Assembly (NCBI GenBank): GCA_028583405.1
Contig: CM053248.1
Location: forward strand, 19,523,139-19,587,138
Length of the DNA stretch: 64,000 bases
Source: Pogonophryne albipinna
Lineage: Eukaryota > Chordata > Actinopteri > Perciformes > Artedidraconidae
Reading direction: 5' to 3'
Shown: one piece after another, positions 14,601 to 23,900 of the stretch
How positions within the stretch are numbered: position 1 is the stretch's first letter
How the letters are laid out: the number at the start of each line of letters is the position of its first letter
The notes under the pieces: generated by a model
The model's input: only the letters and a program-made list of their open reading frames with translations
Told to the model about the DNA's origin: nothing
The model's database searches: none
Made by a program: the position numbers and the translations under genes

Positions 14601-14734
14601 CAGCCACATGTGTCCTGTTCCTCCAGCTGTTAGGGCTGGTGCAGGCTGTGGGTTCTGACTTGACATATTGGGCCTTCTCTCTCCCTTCCCCCCAACCTCA
14701 GAATAGTATTCCCTACGAGCATCATGCCAAGTAG
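2153..14734 (+). CDS. csnk1d: Casein kinase 1 delta (Ser/Thr kinase)
   Basis: Constitutively active CK1 kinase that phosphorylates PER proteins in the circadian clock, Wnt components and other primed substrates in nucleus, cytosol and at the centrosome. Nine coding exons: 2153-2228, 8116-8226, 8430-8578, 9347-9575, 9697-9867, 10786-10934, 11304-11472, 11710-11849 and 14702-14734. All have GT-AG borders and phases that join cleanly to 408 codons plus stop, against 409 residues in human isoform 2. Visible motifs are the glycine loop GSGSFGDIY (residues 16-24), VAIK with Lys38, HRDVKPDN with Asp128, [11 protein letters not shown] with Asp149, and the basic TKRQKYE near 220. The kinase domain is nearly identical to the mammalian one. 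The tail [16 protein letters not shown] and the ending [10 protein letters not shown] distinguish delta from epsilon. Teleosts may carry two copies (csnk1da/csnk1db); I cannot say which this is. Intron 1 (5.9 kb) is full of transposons. Confidence 0.97.
2689..3277. mobile_element. hAT-type MITE in csnk1d intron 1
   Basis: Ends CAGAGGTGGGAAGTAACTAA and the complement CAGTGGTAGAAGAAGTA, with repeated TACTTGAGTA motifs, a very common fish non-autonomous element. Includes an AT run (2958-3032). Confidence 0.8.
2958..3032. repeat. (AT)n microsatellite
   Basis: About 75 bp of AT alternation inside the MITE. Confidence 0.95.
3668..4520. repeat. Two direct copies of a MITE end
   Basis: AAAGGGAACCTATCATGCAA at about 3672 and AAAGGGGACCTATCATGCAA at 4113 begin two colinear copies of about 150-190 bp; the second runs on into sequence shared with 56035-56160. 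Confidence 0.65.
5003..5480. mobile_element. Tc1 fragment fused to a telomere-motif hairpin
   Basis: One Tc1 end (TACACTGAACAAAAATATAA to GTCAGTATCTGGTGTGA, 5003-5340) is colinear with 46094-46432. A 75-bp transposase fragment (5374-5449) follows in the opposite orientation to that in the intact copy, between inverted TTAGGG-bearing arms (5337-5373 and 5450-5480). Confidence 0.8.
5486..5760. repeat. Dispersed repeat shared with 62075-62260 and 45098-45398
   Basis: Contains AGCGTTGAAG and CAACGCACGCCGCCGTGT as in the MITE at 45098, then the segment found inverted at 62075. Confidence 0.65.
5810..5899. mobile_element. hAT-type MITE end
   Basis: Repeated ATATCGT motifs, ending CATATCGCCCACCCCTA, a typical hAT-type terminus. 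The other end is not found. Confidence 0.5.
6129..6428. mobile_element. hAT-type MITE in csnk1d intron 1
   Basis: 300 bp with inverted ends TAGGGCTGCTCAATTCATCG and CATCGAGCAGCCCTA; 8-bp flanks ATACATAG and ACACATAG match at 7 of 8. Confidence 0.85.
6809..7622 (+). mobile_element. hAT element with BED-finger remnant, 8-bp TSD
   Basis: 814 bp, exact GTTGACAT duplications (6801-6808, 7623-7630), ends TAGTGGTCCGATATT and AATATCGTGCATCCCTA. It holds a decayed transposase start related to the element at 33703-34467. Confidence 0.9.
7102..7448 (+). pseudogene. hAT transposase N-terminal remnant (BED finger)
   Basis: Starts [17 protein letters not shown] and has [18 protein letters not shown] before in-frame stops. 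It then continues in other frames with an Ala/Lys-rich stretch. Homologous in layout to the copy at 33834-34151. The first BED cysteine region is altered. Confidence 0.65.
8605..8695. repeat. (CA)n next to the csnk1d exon 3 donor
   Basis: About 91 bp of CA starting 26 bp after the 5' splice site of exon 3. Confidence 0.97.
9868..10785. other. csnk1d intron 5
   Basis: Non-coding, AT-rich; no element with visible ends. Confidence 0.6.
12595..12854. mobile_element. Solo end of the Tc1 family
   Basis: About 260 bp matching the right end of the element at 46095-47724 (TTTATTGTGG to TTTTTGTTCAGTGTA). No transposase and no partner end. Confidence 0.9.
12900..14440. mobile_element. Mosaic of hAT-like fragments in csnk1d intron 8
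   Basis: Repeated ACTTGTCC/GGACAAGT motifs, a 15-base G run (about 13447), GGTCCGGGGGCATGCTCCCC, a perfect 13-bp-arm hairpin (14186-14224), and a terminus-like GGGAAACCCTG near 14430. The left boundary is not defined. Confidence 0.45.
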
Positions 14735-14772
14735 ACGCTCGCCACGTCCTTGTGTGACGGCAGCAACACTGG
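14702..14772 (+). other. csnk1d: csnk1d exon 9, internal stop then a donor
   Basis: The exon follows a pyrimidine-rich acceptor ending at 14701 and encodes the last ten residues and TAG (14732-14734). A strong donor GG|GTGAGT then ends the exon at 14772, 38 nt after the stop. This suggests that the exon can be spliced to a downstream exon rather than being the last one. The stop-to-junction distance is under 50 nt, so such a transcript should escape nonsense-mediated decay. Confidence 0.65.
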
Positions 14773-14891
14773 GTGAGTCCTGCACAGCACCGGGATGCAT
14801 GGCTCCAACCTCCAGTTCTACACCTGGCTGCGCTGAGTCTCGCTTTATTCACCACTGTGCTTAGAGAGAGACTAGAACAGTCATTAAACTG

Positions 14892-15272
14892 TAGGGCTGC
14901 CCCCCCAATAGTCAACCAAATGTTCGTCAGCTAAAAAAGTCTTAGTCAAGCAAGTTTTGTTGCATCAGCCTGAAAACCCCTCAAACTTCATTTGGGAGTT
15001 GTGCCATGATTTAAATGTACTTTTGTTAATAATGTCAAGAAATCCCAAGTGTGGGATCATTTCACACCTTCCAATTGTACGGATATATGAATAATATACC
15101 TGTAACATTCTTTCTTAGCCCTTGAAATTAAGCCATTTTGTGAAGCCAAAATAAAAAATACATATATTTAATAATCATCAAAATAAGATGAACGTGTGAC
15201 CACCAGTCGATTAACCCCTAGAAGTGAGAATTACTGGTTGACTAGGAACATCTTTGGTTAAGGGCAGCCCTA
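14892..15272. mobile_element. hAT-type MITE in csnk1d intron 9
   Basis: Ends TAGGGCTGCCCCCCCAATAG and TTAAGGGCAGCCCTA; about 380 bp, non-coding. Confidence 0.75.
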
Positions 15273-16630
15273 TTCAGTTATACAGCCACTTTGCTGACGA
15301 TGACATCACAGCTGCATTATCATTGAACAGTCAGATACTGACGATAACGAGCAGCGCAGGGAAGTCCTCTGAGAACTGGATTGGAAAATGCATCGCAGTG
15401 CATCACAGCCCAACTATGTGACTCCCTTCTTCCCTCCCCATGGGTGACGTAATGCCCCTTTACTCAGCTCTGTGGCTTGTTGCTTGCACTGTTGCTGTGA
15501 AGCAGTTGTTATCCTCCAATAGGGATGTGCGTCCCTACAACCCCCCGCCTTCCAGCCTTGCTTGGTGCAGTCCAATGTTCACCTGCAGATTCCCCCCCCC
15601 CTGGCCTTTCCACCAAGCACCTGCATGATATGAAGCTTCTTATCTGCATGTCAGCGTTCAGCTTTGTCCTGGCTGTGGCTGAGAGCATGTTCTGAAAGGA
15701 AAAACGTTTATTTTGCTTCCTAGTGTTTAAAGAAAAAGACAAGGAACAGATTATGTATACACAGTGTCTCAAAGAGGTTTTGGCAGTTACATGTCCTCGA
15801 GGTTTGCTGAACATGACTACCAGGATAACACCCAGAAGATGAATCACCATGCAGGCCTTTTCCACTGCAGGAAGTGAACAAACTGTAACTTCAGGTGTAG
15901 CAATTATGACACATTCTGCTTTTATTTCCGCGACACTTTCCAGATGAGTTCATGAACCTGAATTTTAACACACCTCTAAATATCAGAGGGCAAGTAATGC
16001 AACGGTTAGTTTGCAACACCGCAATTATCAATGTGCAAAATGTGTTTATAGGAGCAATATGTTGGCATCTTTTTCTTGTGACTGTATTTTTGAGCCTTGT
16101 CTTATAGAATGAAGGAGTTGTTTTTGGAGTAATCATCTTTGCTCAGTCCACTTCATTTATATCTTGGGGCTGCAGCTGCTTGAGAGCTCAGCCGCTAATC
16201 ATTTCACTCCCTAACCCTCCTAGTTTTGGAATTTCATAAATGTTTGCAAATGTTTTGCCTGATGTAAGCTGCACTGTAAGCCCACCCTATTAGTGTTCCT
16301 TCCCTGCATCACATTTAACATTTGTGTTTCTTAATGAAATGCTATAAATGTATTCCTTCCCTGTCCATTTTTCACCTGACAGAACTGATGTTATTTTTGC
16401 TTGATATTGTCCGTAGCCAGAAAATGATCTGATATTGTTACAAGCTACCAATCAGCAATCTCTAGTTACTACCAGCTGTTACTCCAGTTTAGAAATTGGG
16501 TCGTTTTGAACGTGAGTATTAAATGCTTTAGGTGAATTTGTGACTCTAAAACACATTTAGACTGTTGATGAATGTAGATGCTACCCACATTCAGAAGGTG
16601 TGACAGTACAGATAAGCATGCATGTAAAGC
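15273..16630. other. csnk1d intron 9 middle part
   Basis: No coding exon or bounded element recognised. Confidence 0.5.
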
Positions 16631-17679
16631 TATAAGGAGCAGTGTGTAACTTCTAAGGCAGTGGTTTTCAAACTGTGGGGCTGCAGGGGGGGTGCGGGAA
16701 GATTTGTTTGCTTTATTATTTTCTCCTTTTAGCTTTGTGAAGCACCTTGAGAGATGACGTTGTTTTTAAAGTGTGCTATATAAATCAAATTTATTATTAT
16801 TATTCAATTGTAAACAAACACTGCTCGAAAATATCTCATTGGTCAGAGAGCTGTGGGCATAATGCTGCCTTTTGCAACATCCTACTTGTGTGAGATCGGC
16901 TTTTTCTGCTGTTGCTGCCATCAAAACGAAATACAGATCAAAGCTGAACATTGAGAATGAACTGAGAGGGGCAGTCTCAAAACAACAGCCCCGCTTTGAG
17001 AAGATCTGCAAGGGAAAGCAAGCACACACAAGTCATTGATAGGCTATGTGTGGAATAGGAATGGTAAAGTGATGTGATCGTTTGCAACCTGCAGTAGAAA
17101 TAGTAATTAATTAATATATTTTCCTTAAAGAAATTTGAACTTAAAAATCTACTACTCAGGGAAGAAGGCAAACCAGTTTTAATTAGGCCAAATTAATTCA
17201 CAGTATCTATTACAAGCCCTTTTGCTCATGTGTAATCCATAATAAAATATAAAATTATCTTTGTATCTTCTTATTATTAGCAGAGAAAATGTAATGTTTT
17301 TACAACAATATACAATTAATACTACCAATATAGATGGGAACCGGGTTGGGGGGTCCCGAAAATATTTCCAATTACCCAAGGGGGGCCCGACTGAAAAAGT
17401 TTGGGAACCACTGGCCTAAGGGGATCTTTTAGAGGAAATGGAATATCAGCGTTATGTTTCCATCAGTGTATCGTCACCTAAAACAATAGTTAGTGGAGGA
17501 CGAGTCATCCAGAACTGAATAGGGAGCCGTTCCTCTTCGGGGAAACCTCTGTTGCACGGACATGTTCCTACAGTAGTCAGAACAGACACACATATTCAAA
17601 ATAGGTGTGTCTGAGAGAGGTGAGGGGGGGGGGGGGGTTTCAGTTGGAAGCCTCCAGATCCTACACACTGCTCCTCTAA
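16631..17679. mobile_element. MITE interrupted by a hAT remnant
   Basis: Ends TAAGGAGCAGTGTGTAACTT and CTACACACTGCTCCTCTA are inverted repeats. It ends 60 bp before the alternative csnk1d exon. Confidence 0.7.
16659..17413 (+). mobile_element. hAT (Charlie-like) remnant
   Basis: Ends CAGTGGTTTTCAAACTGTGG and TTTGGGAACCACTG; flanks TTCTAAGG / GCCTAAGG match at 6 of 8. At 16880-17005 it encodes a piece of the hAT C-terminal dimerisation domain (ATSYLCEIGF, then AVAAIKTKYRSKLN after a one-base shift). An L2-like tail box (GTGTGCTATATAAATCAAAT) is also embedded. Confidence 0.75.
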
Positions 17680-17738
17680 TGCCCCTAGGGGTGTGTTAGT
17701 TTCTGATCCTCCTGTTTCCTGTGCTGTGTTTCCCCCAG

Positions 17739-17789
17739 ATGATGTCCGGTGTACAGACCGCTGGTCTCCATCTTCTAGCTCCTCGATGA
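17739..17789 (+). CDS. csnk1d: Predicted alternative terminal exon of csnk1d
   Basis: A good acceptor (GTGTTTCCCCCAG, ending 17738) is followed by an open frame in phase with exon 8. It encodes MMSGVQTAGLHLLAPR and then TGA at 17787-17789. The mammalian CSNK1D isoform 1 also ends in a 16-residue alternative tail after the same exon. Val at position 5, Gly-Leu at 9-10 and the final Arg match in register. Skipping exon 9 would give a 414-residue protein against 415 in human. The exon doubles as 3'UTR for transcripts that include exon 9. Expression is inferred. Confidence 0.6.
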   Translation: MMSGVQTAGLHLLAPR

Positions 17790-19280
17790 GCCTACCCACA
17801 ATGCACCCTGGCGGACCAGGCCCTTTCCACTAAGAAGCAATCTTAATATTCTTACTAACTACTATTCCTAACTACAGCTACCATTGGGAGCACCTTCTGA
17901 CTCACTGCTTTCTGACTGCTCTCAGAACAGCTGTCTCATTCAGACTTTGGTCCTCTCCCAGAACCTTTAACAGTGACCAGACCTCGGGAAGACTCAGTCT
18001 GCTTTTTAAGGAGACGTAAAACCACAAACCACCACCACTAGAGTCTGAATGGACAGTGCTGTGTCTGAGGCTCACATGGCAGCCGGACTCACTGATGAGA
18101 GTTGAGACTCCTTCCTCTGCAGAAGCATCTGTCATCGAGGACCCCACATTTCCACTGCTACTTCGATACCTGATCAATAAAATCTCTCTTTTGTGCAGTA
18201 AAATGTATAAAAATAAAGCAGCAGCTCTTCATTTTATAAATATATATATGGGTAATTGTTGGGGTGTGATGCTTTTCACTTTTCATTCCCACTGACCACT
18301 TTTCCTGATTTAATGATGGCCACCACCACTGATTGGGCTCTCTTCAGTAACTATATAGCCATTTGTATTAAATAAAAGAAAGTACTTCTTTGCATGTTTT
18401 AGGGGTGAGCCTTCAGCGTCAGGTGTGGACTCGACTGCTAGTTGAACCCCTGAACGTACCACTAATCTGCTTTGGTATGTTGGGTGATGGAGGTTGTGTG
18501 TTCACACGCTAGTTGGCAATATGTTCTGTCTTCACCTCCAGGCTCCGGTTCCAATGAGCCCGCTTCCCCTTCTAGTGTTCCATACTAAGGAAGTGCACTT
18601 TACGTACGGGGCAAGGACATCATCTAGCATATTTTACCAGGTGTCCATTCACTGTACAGAGAAACATTTTTTCTTATTTGTATAATTTCCAAGCTGTGAA
18701 TTACTTGTAATAATGTTGTAAAAATGTTTGCTCATCTGTCGATGGGTGTGGCTTGCTCTCGGGACCTGAGTTTGAGATGCCTAGATGTAGTAGTGTCCCA
18801 TCAGCTGGCCCCTGCAGAGACATGGAGGGACTGCAGAGAGCGTGCTGTTGGCAGGGAAGATGAATGTGAAAGACTTTTTGTGCGACATGTTTGCTGTCAC
18901 TGTTCTTGGTATTAGAGGTTCAGTGATCGGCCACCAATCTGACAAACTGCAGTATCGGGCACTGAAATGCATTATTTGTGAATCCTCTTAAACACTTTGT
19001 TGAGAGGAAAGCTGAACTTCTACAGCAGCAGTGGGGTTTTGTTTTCAATCTGGACACTTCTCTGCCATGTCTTTCAGAATGAAATGGTTGTACTTCATTC
19101 TTCCTGCTGCTGCTCCTCTAATATTGGATTTTGACCCTTGACCTCTTCGGTCAGCCGCTTTACATCGTGTGAATTATGTAAGCAAACAGATCAGCGAGAT
19201 TTACTTTCTCACATTTATATTTGCCACTGTATTTGTGTACTTAAACTGTAAATAAATGAATTACTTGTACATAACACACA
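17790..19280 (+). other. csnk1d: csnk1d 3' untranslated region
   Basis: Non-coding sequence downstream of the alternative stop, with possible poly(A) hexamers near 18175, 18213 and 18367 and a strong one at 19251. No transposon boundaries are visible, as expected for a retained UTR. The extent is inferred. Confidence 0.5.
19251..19256 (+). terminator. Poly(A) signal AATAAA, likely distal csnk1d end
   Basis: A canonical hexamer followed by a GT-rich stretch within 40 bp. It is the last + strand signal before the opposing slc16a3 UTR. Confidence 0.5.
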
Positions 19281-19289
19281 TGTCATTTG

Positions 19290-20939
19290 TCCACAGAAAA
19301 CATATATTTATTTGGGAAAATCAGGCACCACATGCCTAGATTGTGTTTGACATCACTCAGAAAAATAGCAGTGTAAAAGCAGCAGGTGCGTTCCATTTCT
19401 TCACCAAGCAACAGGGTGCTTGCTCTAAGTGTTTTAACATTGAATTGAACACAGACAATAGAGCACATTGTCCCAGCATTGGACATCATACCAACACAGC
19501 CCTGGGACACTTGCAGCATCAACAGTAGTAAAGGCATAAGAGGACGTACATTCATCAGCTGAGTAAACAACACCAACAATTCAAGTTTCCTACACAAATC
19601 AGGCAGCGTATGAAGAAAGCTCAGTAGCTCACAGCAGTCGCGTTACAACAAAACAAAAAATACTTTATCATGGCAGCAATTAGTGAACAGCTACAGTATG
19701 ACATTTAGCTGCCCCTTTTTTTAAATAGTTGTACAATAATGTTCAAATGCGAGTTGCTGTCCTATTGTAACAAACGACAATAAATACATTCATTTTTTAT
19801 ATTAGCTTGACAATATATTTTTGAAGCAATGTCCTACAAGCCTTCGAAAGCTTTAAACTGTGTTTCAGTTCAAATTCTTTTGACATAAGCACAACTGGTG
19901 TTTGTAAATATAGGCCGTTTTTTAATACGTAGTGATAATGGAGACTGGAGAGGGAACATTATTAGTGCTGTGTTAATCACAATGATAATCAGTGATAACT
20001 CATGATTAACCGTGGTCTTTCCACTGCTGTGAGATAGTGAACATTTGAGCTGGTAAATAATGTGGGACATACAGTATATGTGTGTGTGGTTGCGTTGTAG
20101 CCACTTTGTGATCTTGGAACCACAGCTTTTGCAACCACTTAAAGCTCTCACCGTAAACTGCTACAGCTCAGCCTCTGACTGACGCCGCTCCGGCGCTCAG
20201 CTCTTATGAGATTCAACACATTTTTGGGACCGAGATCTGGCACCACTGCAGTAGAAAGTTAAAGAAGTGGTCTGCAATCAAAAACCGAGACCATTGCAGT
20301 TTGTGTTTCGCAGCACACAAACCGCTCACACCCTAATATCTCTGCTGGTATACCCTAAAGACAGAAAGCTTACAGTAGGTCATATGATGGCAGCTGAGCA
20401 AACCCCATCTGTTGACCAATGAGAAGTTGTTGAAAGCTTGATAAAAGAGCTAGTAAGTGGACGTTGACTGGCATTTTTAGTCAACCTTTTTGGAATCCCT
20501 AGGGAAATGGAAAGTGGAACAGCTTGAATTCTGAAGAAAACAGCATCGGTCTGTAAAACAACTGCTAAATACTAAATGTCCTTGTCCTTAAATGTAATCT
20601 GTGTCTGAGCCGAGCCTAGTCAAAAAAGGTGTTGAGTGAGTGAGACCTTTAATGCCCAAAGGAATTGTGTTTCAGACTCTCCATTTAACTCATTAACAGT
20701 AATACACATTTTGAATCACATCCAAATGTTGCATTAGAGCCGAATAGGGCAAAAACACGTGTTGTGATAAACACTCATTATCAGAATAGATTGTTATTTA
20801 AAGGGAAATATTTTCTCCCCTTACAATACTTAGACCCTTTCCCTTTGTGTGGCTCCTAGCTCAGCGTTTTGCAACAGATCCTCCTTAGAACATTTGACTT
20901 CCTGTTGGTGAACAGTTTCTCATTCCTCAGTCTTATTCT
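19290..20939 (-). other. slc16a3: slc16a3 3' untranslated region
   Basis: No coding potential and no recognisable transposon ends. It lies between the slc16a3 stop (20940-20942) and the minus-strand poly(A) signal at 19307-19312. The extent is inferred. Confidence 0.45.
19307..19312 (-). terminator. Poly(A) signal for slc16a3 (minus strand AATAAA)
   Basis: TTTATT on + reads AATAAA on -. It lies 1.6 kb after the slc16a3 stop and faces the csnk1d signal 55 bp away. Use is inferred. Confidence 0.4.
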
Positions 20940-23900
20940 TCATATCGATGTGTTCTCTTCCTCTTTCTCCCCCGTCTCCATCACCGTTATCTCCTCCTCC
21001 CCTGCTTTTAAAGCGCAGACTTTTCCATTGTCTTTTCCCTTTGGCTCCTCTTCGCCGTCATGGTCTTCCTCCTCTTCCACCCCGCGATTCAGCCCCTCCT
21101 TCTCTGCAGCATTCACAGCCATCTCCAATTTAGCTTCTGTCTCTCCGTGTTTTATCTTAATGCAGAAAAAGTTGCCCAAGGCTAAGACAATAGCTGACAG
21201 TGTGACCTCACAGCCCGCCAACAGGAAGATGTACATGTAGACATTGGTGTAGTCCAGGAGGCGACCTGGTGGAGAGAAGGAGAACATTAGCATTACTGTC
21301 AACCCCTTTACTATTTCACTGTTTCAATCTTTCCTCCCTTGTTCTGACCTGCTCCAGGAGGTCCCACTAGAACAGCGATAGCTTCCACCAGCAGCACCAG
21401 GCCTATGGCGCTGGAGAACTTCTCCGTCCCTACGACAGCCATGAGGACCTCGAACTGCAGCGCTCCAACCATGCCGTACGAAATGCCGAAGAAGATGCAG
21501 AAGATCACCAGACCACCGTAGTCTTTTGCCTGCAAGTAGAAGAAAAGTCAGGTTAGCATAGGACATTAAGGTGAAGGAATGAGGCTACTTGACCAGGAAT
21601 GACTAAAGCTAAAGACTTATGCTGTGTCTCGATTTAAGATGCTCTCCTTAGTACATTGCAATGTCATACACTATTATCACAGTTTGTGCATTTTTAACAG
21701 GCAGTGATGTTTCAAACTGCACTATCACCGCTGTTAGCTTGAAAGCTAGCTAGGGTCGTTATTATTCGTGTTAGCAAATAATTACAGACTGCTCAATAAA
21801 CCCAATACAATTAACATTGCGCACGGCTGCTGTGCCCTTTACCAAAAGTGACAATGACCACTGTTAGCTAGCTAGCAGTTATTGTTCTTGGTAGCAGATG
21901 ATCTGCTCTAAAAAAACAATAATAAAAATAACAGGATTATTTTTCGACACTGGAATAGTAGTACGTGTTAATGAACTAGAAAACCTTTATTTGTACAGTA
22001 CTGTGTTGACCAAAGTAACGGTTACTTCTGTTACGTAGCCAAGATGGTGGTCGTTTGGATACTCATAGTGCATTTTGCTATACTTAGCATTTTGACGCAC
22101 TGATGCTCTCAAAAAAAATCACGTCAGTACAGGAGTTTTTGAATTGAGACACAGCACTACAGTTACCTAGCCCAACTATACACATATAACAAAGTATATC
22201 AGTCTAATTTACAGTTTTCCCTTCAGGATAATCAACTGAAATAATCTACCGAACAACATTCACTTTTTACTAGACTGATTTTTATAGGCATTACATGTTA
22301 TAATCTCTTAAATATTGAATTGATGTTTTGTTTCTTTTTTTAATCCTGTTATTTTCCCAGTATGAGCCAAGTAGTCCAGTTCTCTGACCTTTATGATGTC
22401 AATGGATGTGGTTTCTAGTCAGTGTGAAACTGAAAACCCTTCACACAGGCATGATCATCTCTATCCTCTTGTTATATTGAACCGAATGCTGCTTAATTAC
22501 CTGTGATCCTATGAGATCGGTGCACCCGTTGAAGATCATAGCGAAGCTCAACACGTACACAGTTCTGGGTCGGACCCACTTCGTGCCGGCTATGAGTCCA
22601 CAGATAGGTCGAGCGAACATATCAACAAATCCCAGGATGGTGAGGAGCAATGCAGACTTTGTGTCTTCATAACCAAGGCTTTTGGCGTAGCTGACCACAA
22701 ACACGGGGGGCACGAACAGGCCAAGCACCATGATGGACGCTGCAAGGGTGTAGATGATGAAACCTCTGTCCTTGAACACGCTGAAATCCAACAGCTTCTT
22801 CTTCGGCTGGATTTTCTTTTCCTCTGTGGGAATGCTTTCCTCCAGGTTCTCTGCCTTCTTAGGGGGCAACAGGGGCCTCATGAGGGCCCCACAGGCACAG
22901 CAGTTGAGAAGTAGGCCCCCGAGTATGAGGAACCCCCCCCTCCAGCCATAGTGGTACTGGAGTACCTGTCCCAGTGGGGAGAGGCAGCACAGCGCCACAG
23001 GGCTGCCTGCTGCCGCCAAGCCATTGGCTAGAGGACGCTTCTCGCTGAAGTAGCGATTCAGCATGATGAGAGACGGCTGGAAGTTCAACGCCAGACCCAG
23101 ACCTAAGGACAGAGAGACAGACAGAAATAATTCACTTTGCAAAAGGTTAGGGGTGAGGGAGGGAGGTATACTAGAGGGACACCAACACATAGAAGCACCT
23201 TGAGACACAAACACTGGAAAGGACTCAGTCTCTGTTGTAGTTTTGGACATGGAAAGACAAATTCTTTGTGTCTAAAATTGTATTTAGAAATGTCGTTTTC
23301 AATTTTAGTCTGTACCAAAATGATAGACTAAAAAGGACATTCAATATCAAGCAATTAAAAAAAAGCGTACAGTTCTATATGGAGAAGTAAAGTTTGAATA
23401 CAGCTGTTGAAAAGTTTTATTTCGAGAATTCAATTCAAATTCAAAAGGCTTATTGTCATATCATATATATATATATGATTTTCCATTAATACGCCATTAA
23501 TGGTTTGATATCATCTATATATATATAGATGACATTAAACCAATAAATAGCGTTGGCATTAATCCTGGACAAAAGCTCCATGTTTGTTTGACCTCCCAAC
23601 CTCAACCCTACACAGACTTGTGTGTTCCTTGTACTTCATGAACTGACTTCAGTATTACTGCAACTGTAACTTACTGGAATTATTACTATGGCCACTAGAG
23701 TTCACTGCCTAACCATTTTGAACTTCCATAGAAACTTGGATCATCTCAAGATAATTGTGGCTGTTTCTTTTACATTTGGAAAAGTAGAGTTTGAGTAGGT
23801 CCCAAGAATGGTGTTGTAAATGTATCATATTGTAATTTTCATATCATATCGTTTCTTTATGTTTTTCCACCTGATGGCATGAATGTGAAAGTCCTTTGGA

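Noticed and set aside
18056..18295. 79-codon frame in the csnk1d 3'UTR
   Set aside because: No homology or start context; it lies in the inferred UTR.
23103..23250. Extension of slc16a3 exon 3 upstream of 23102
   Set aside because: The open frame continues, but a clear acceptor (CTGTCCTTAG) and the join to exon 2 place the exon border at 23102.
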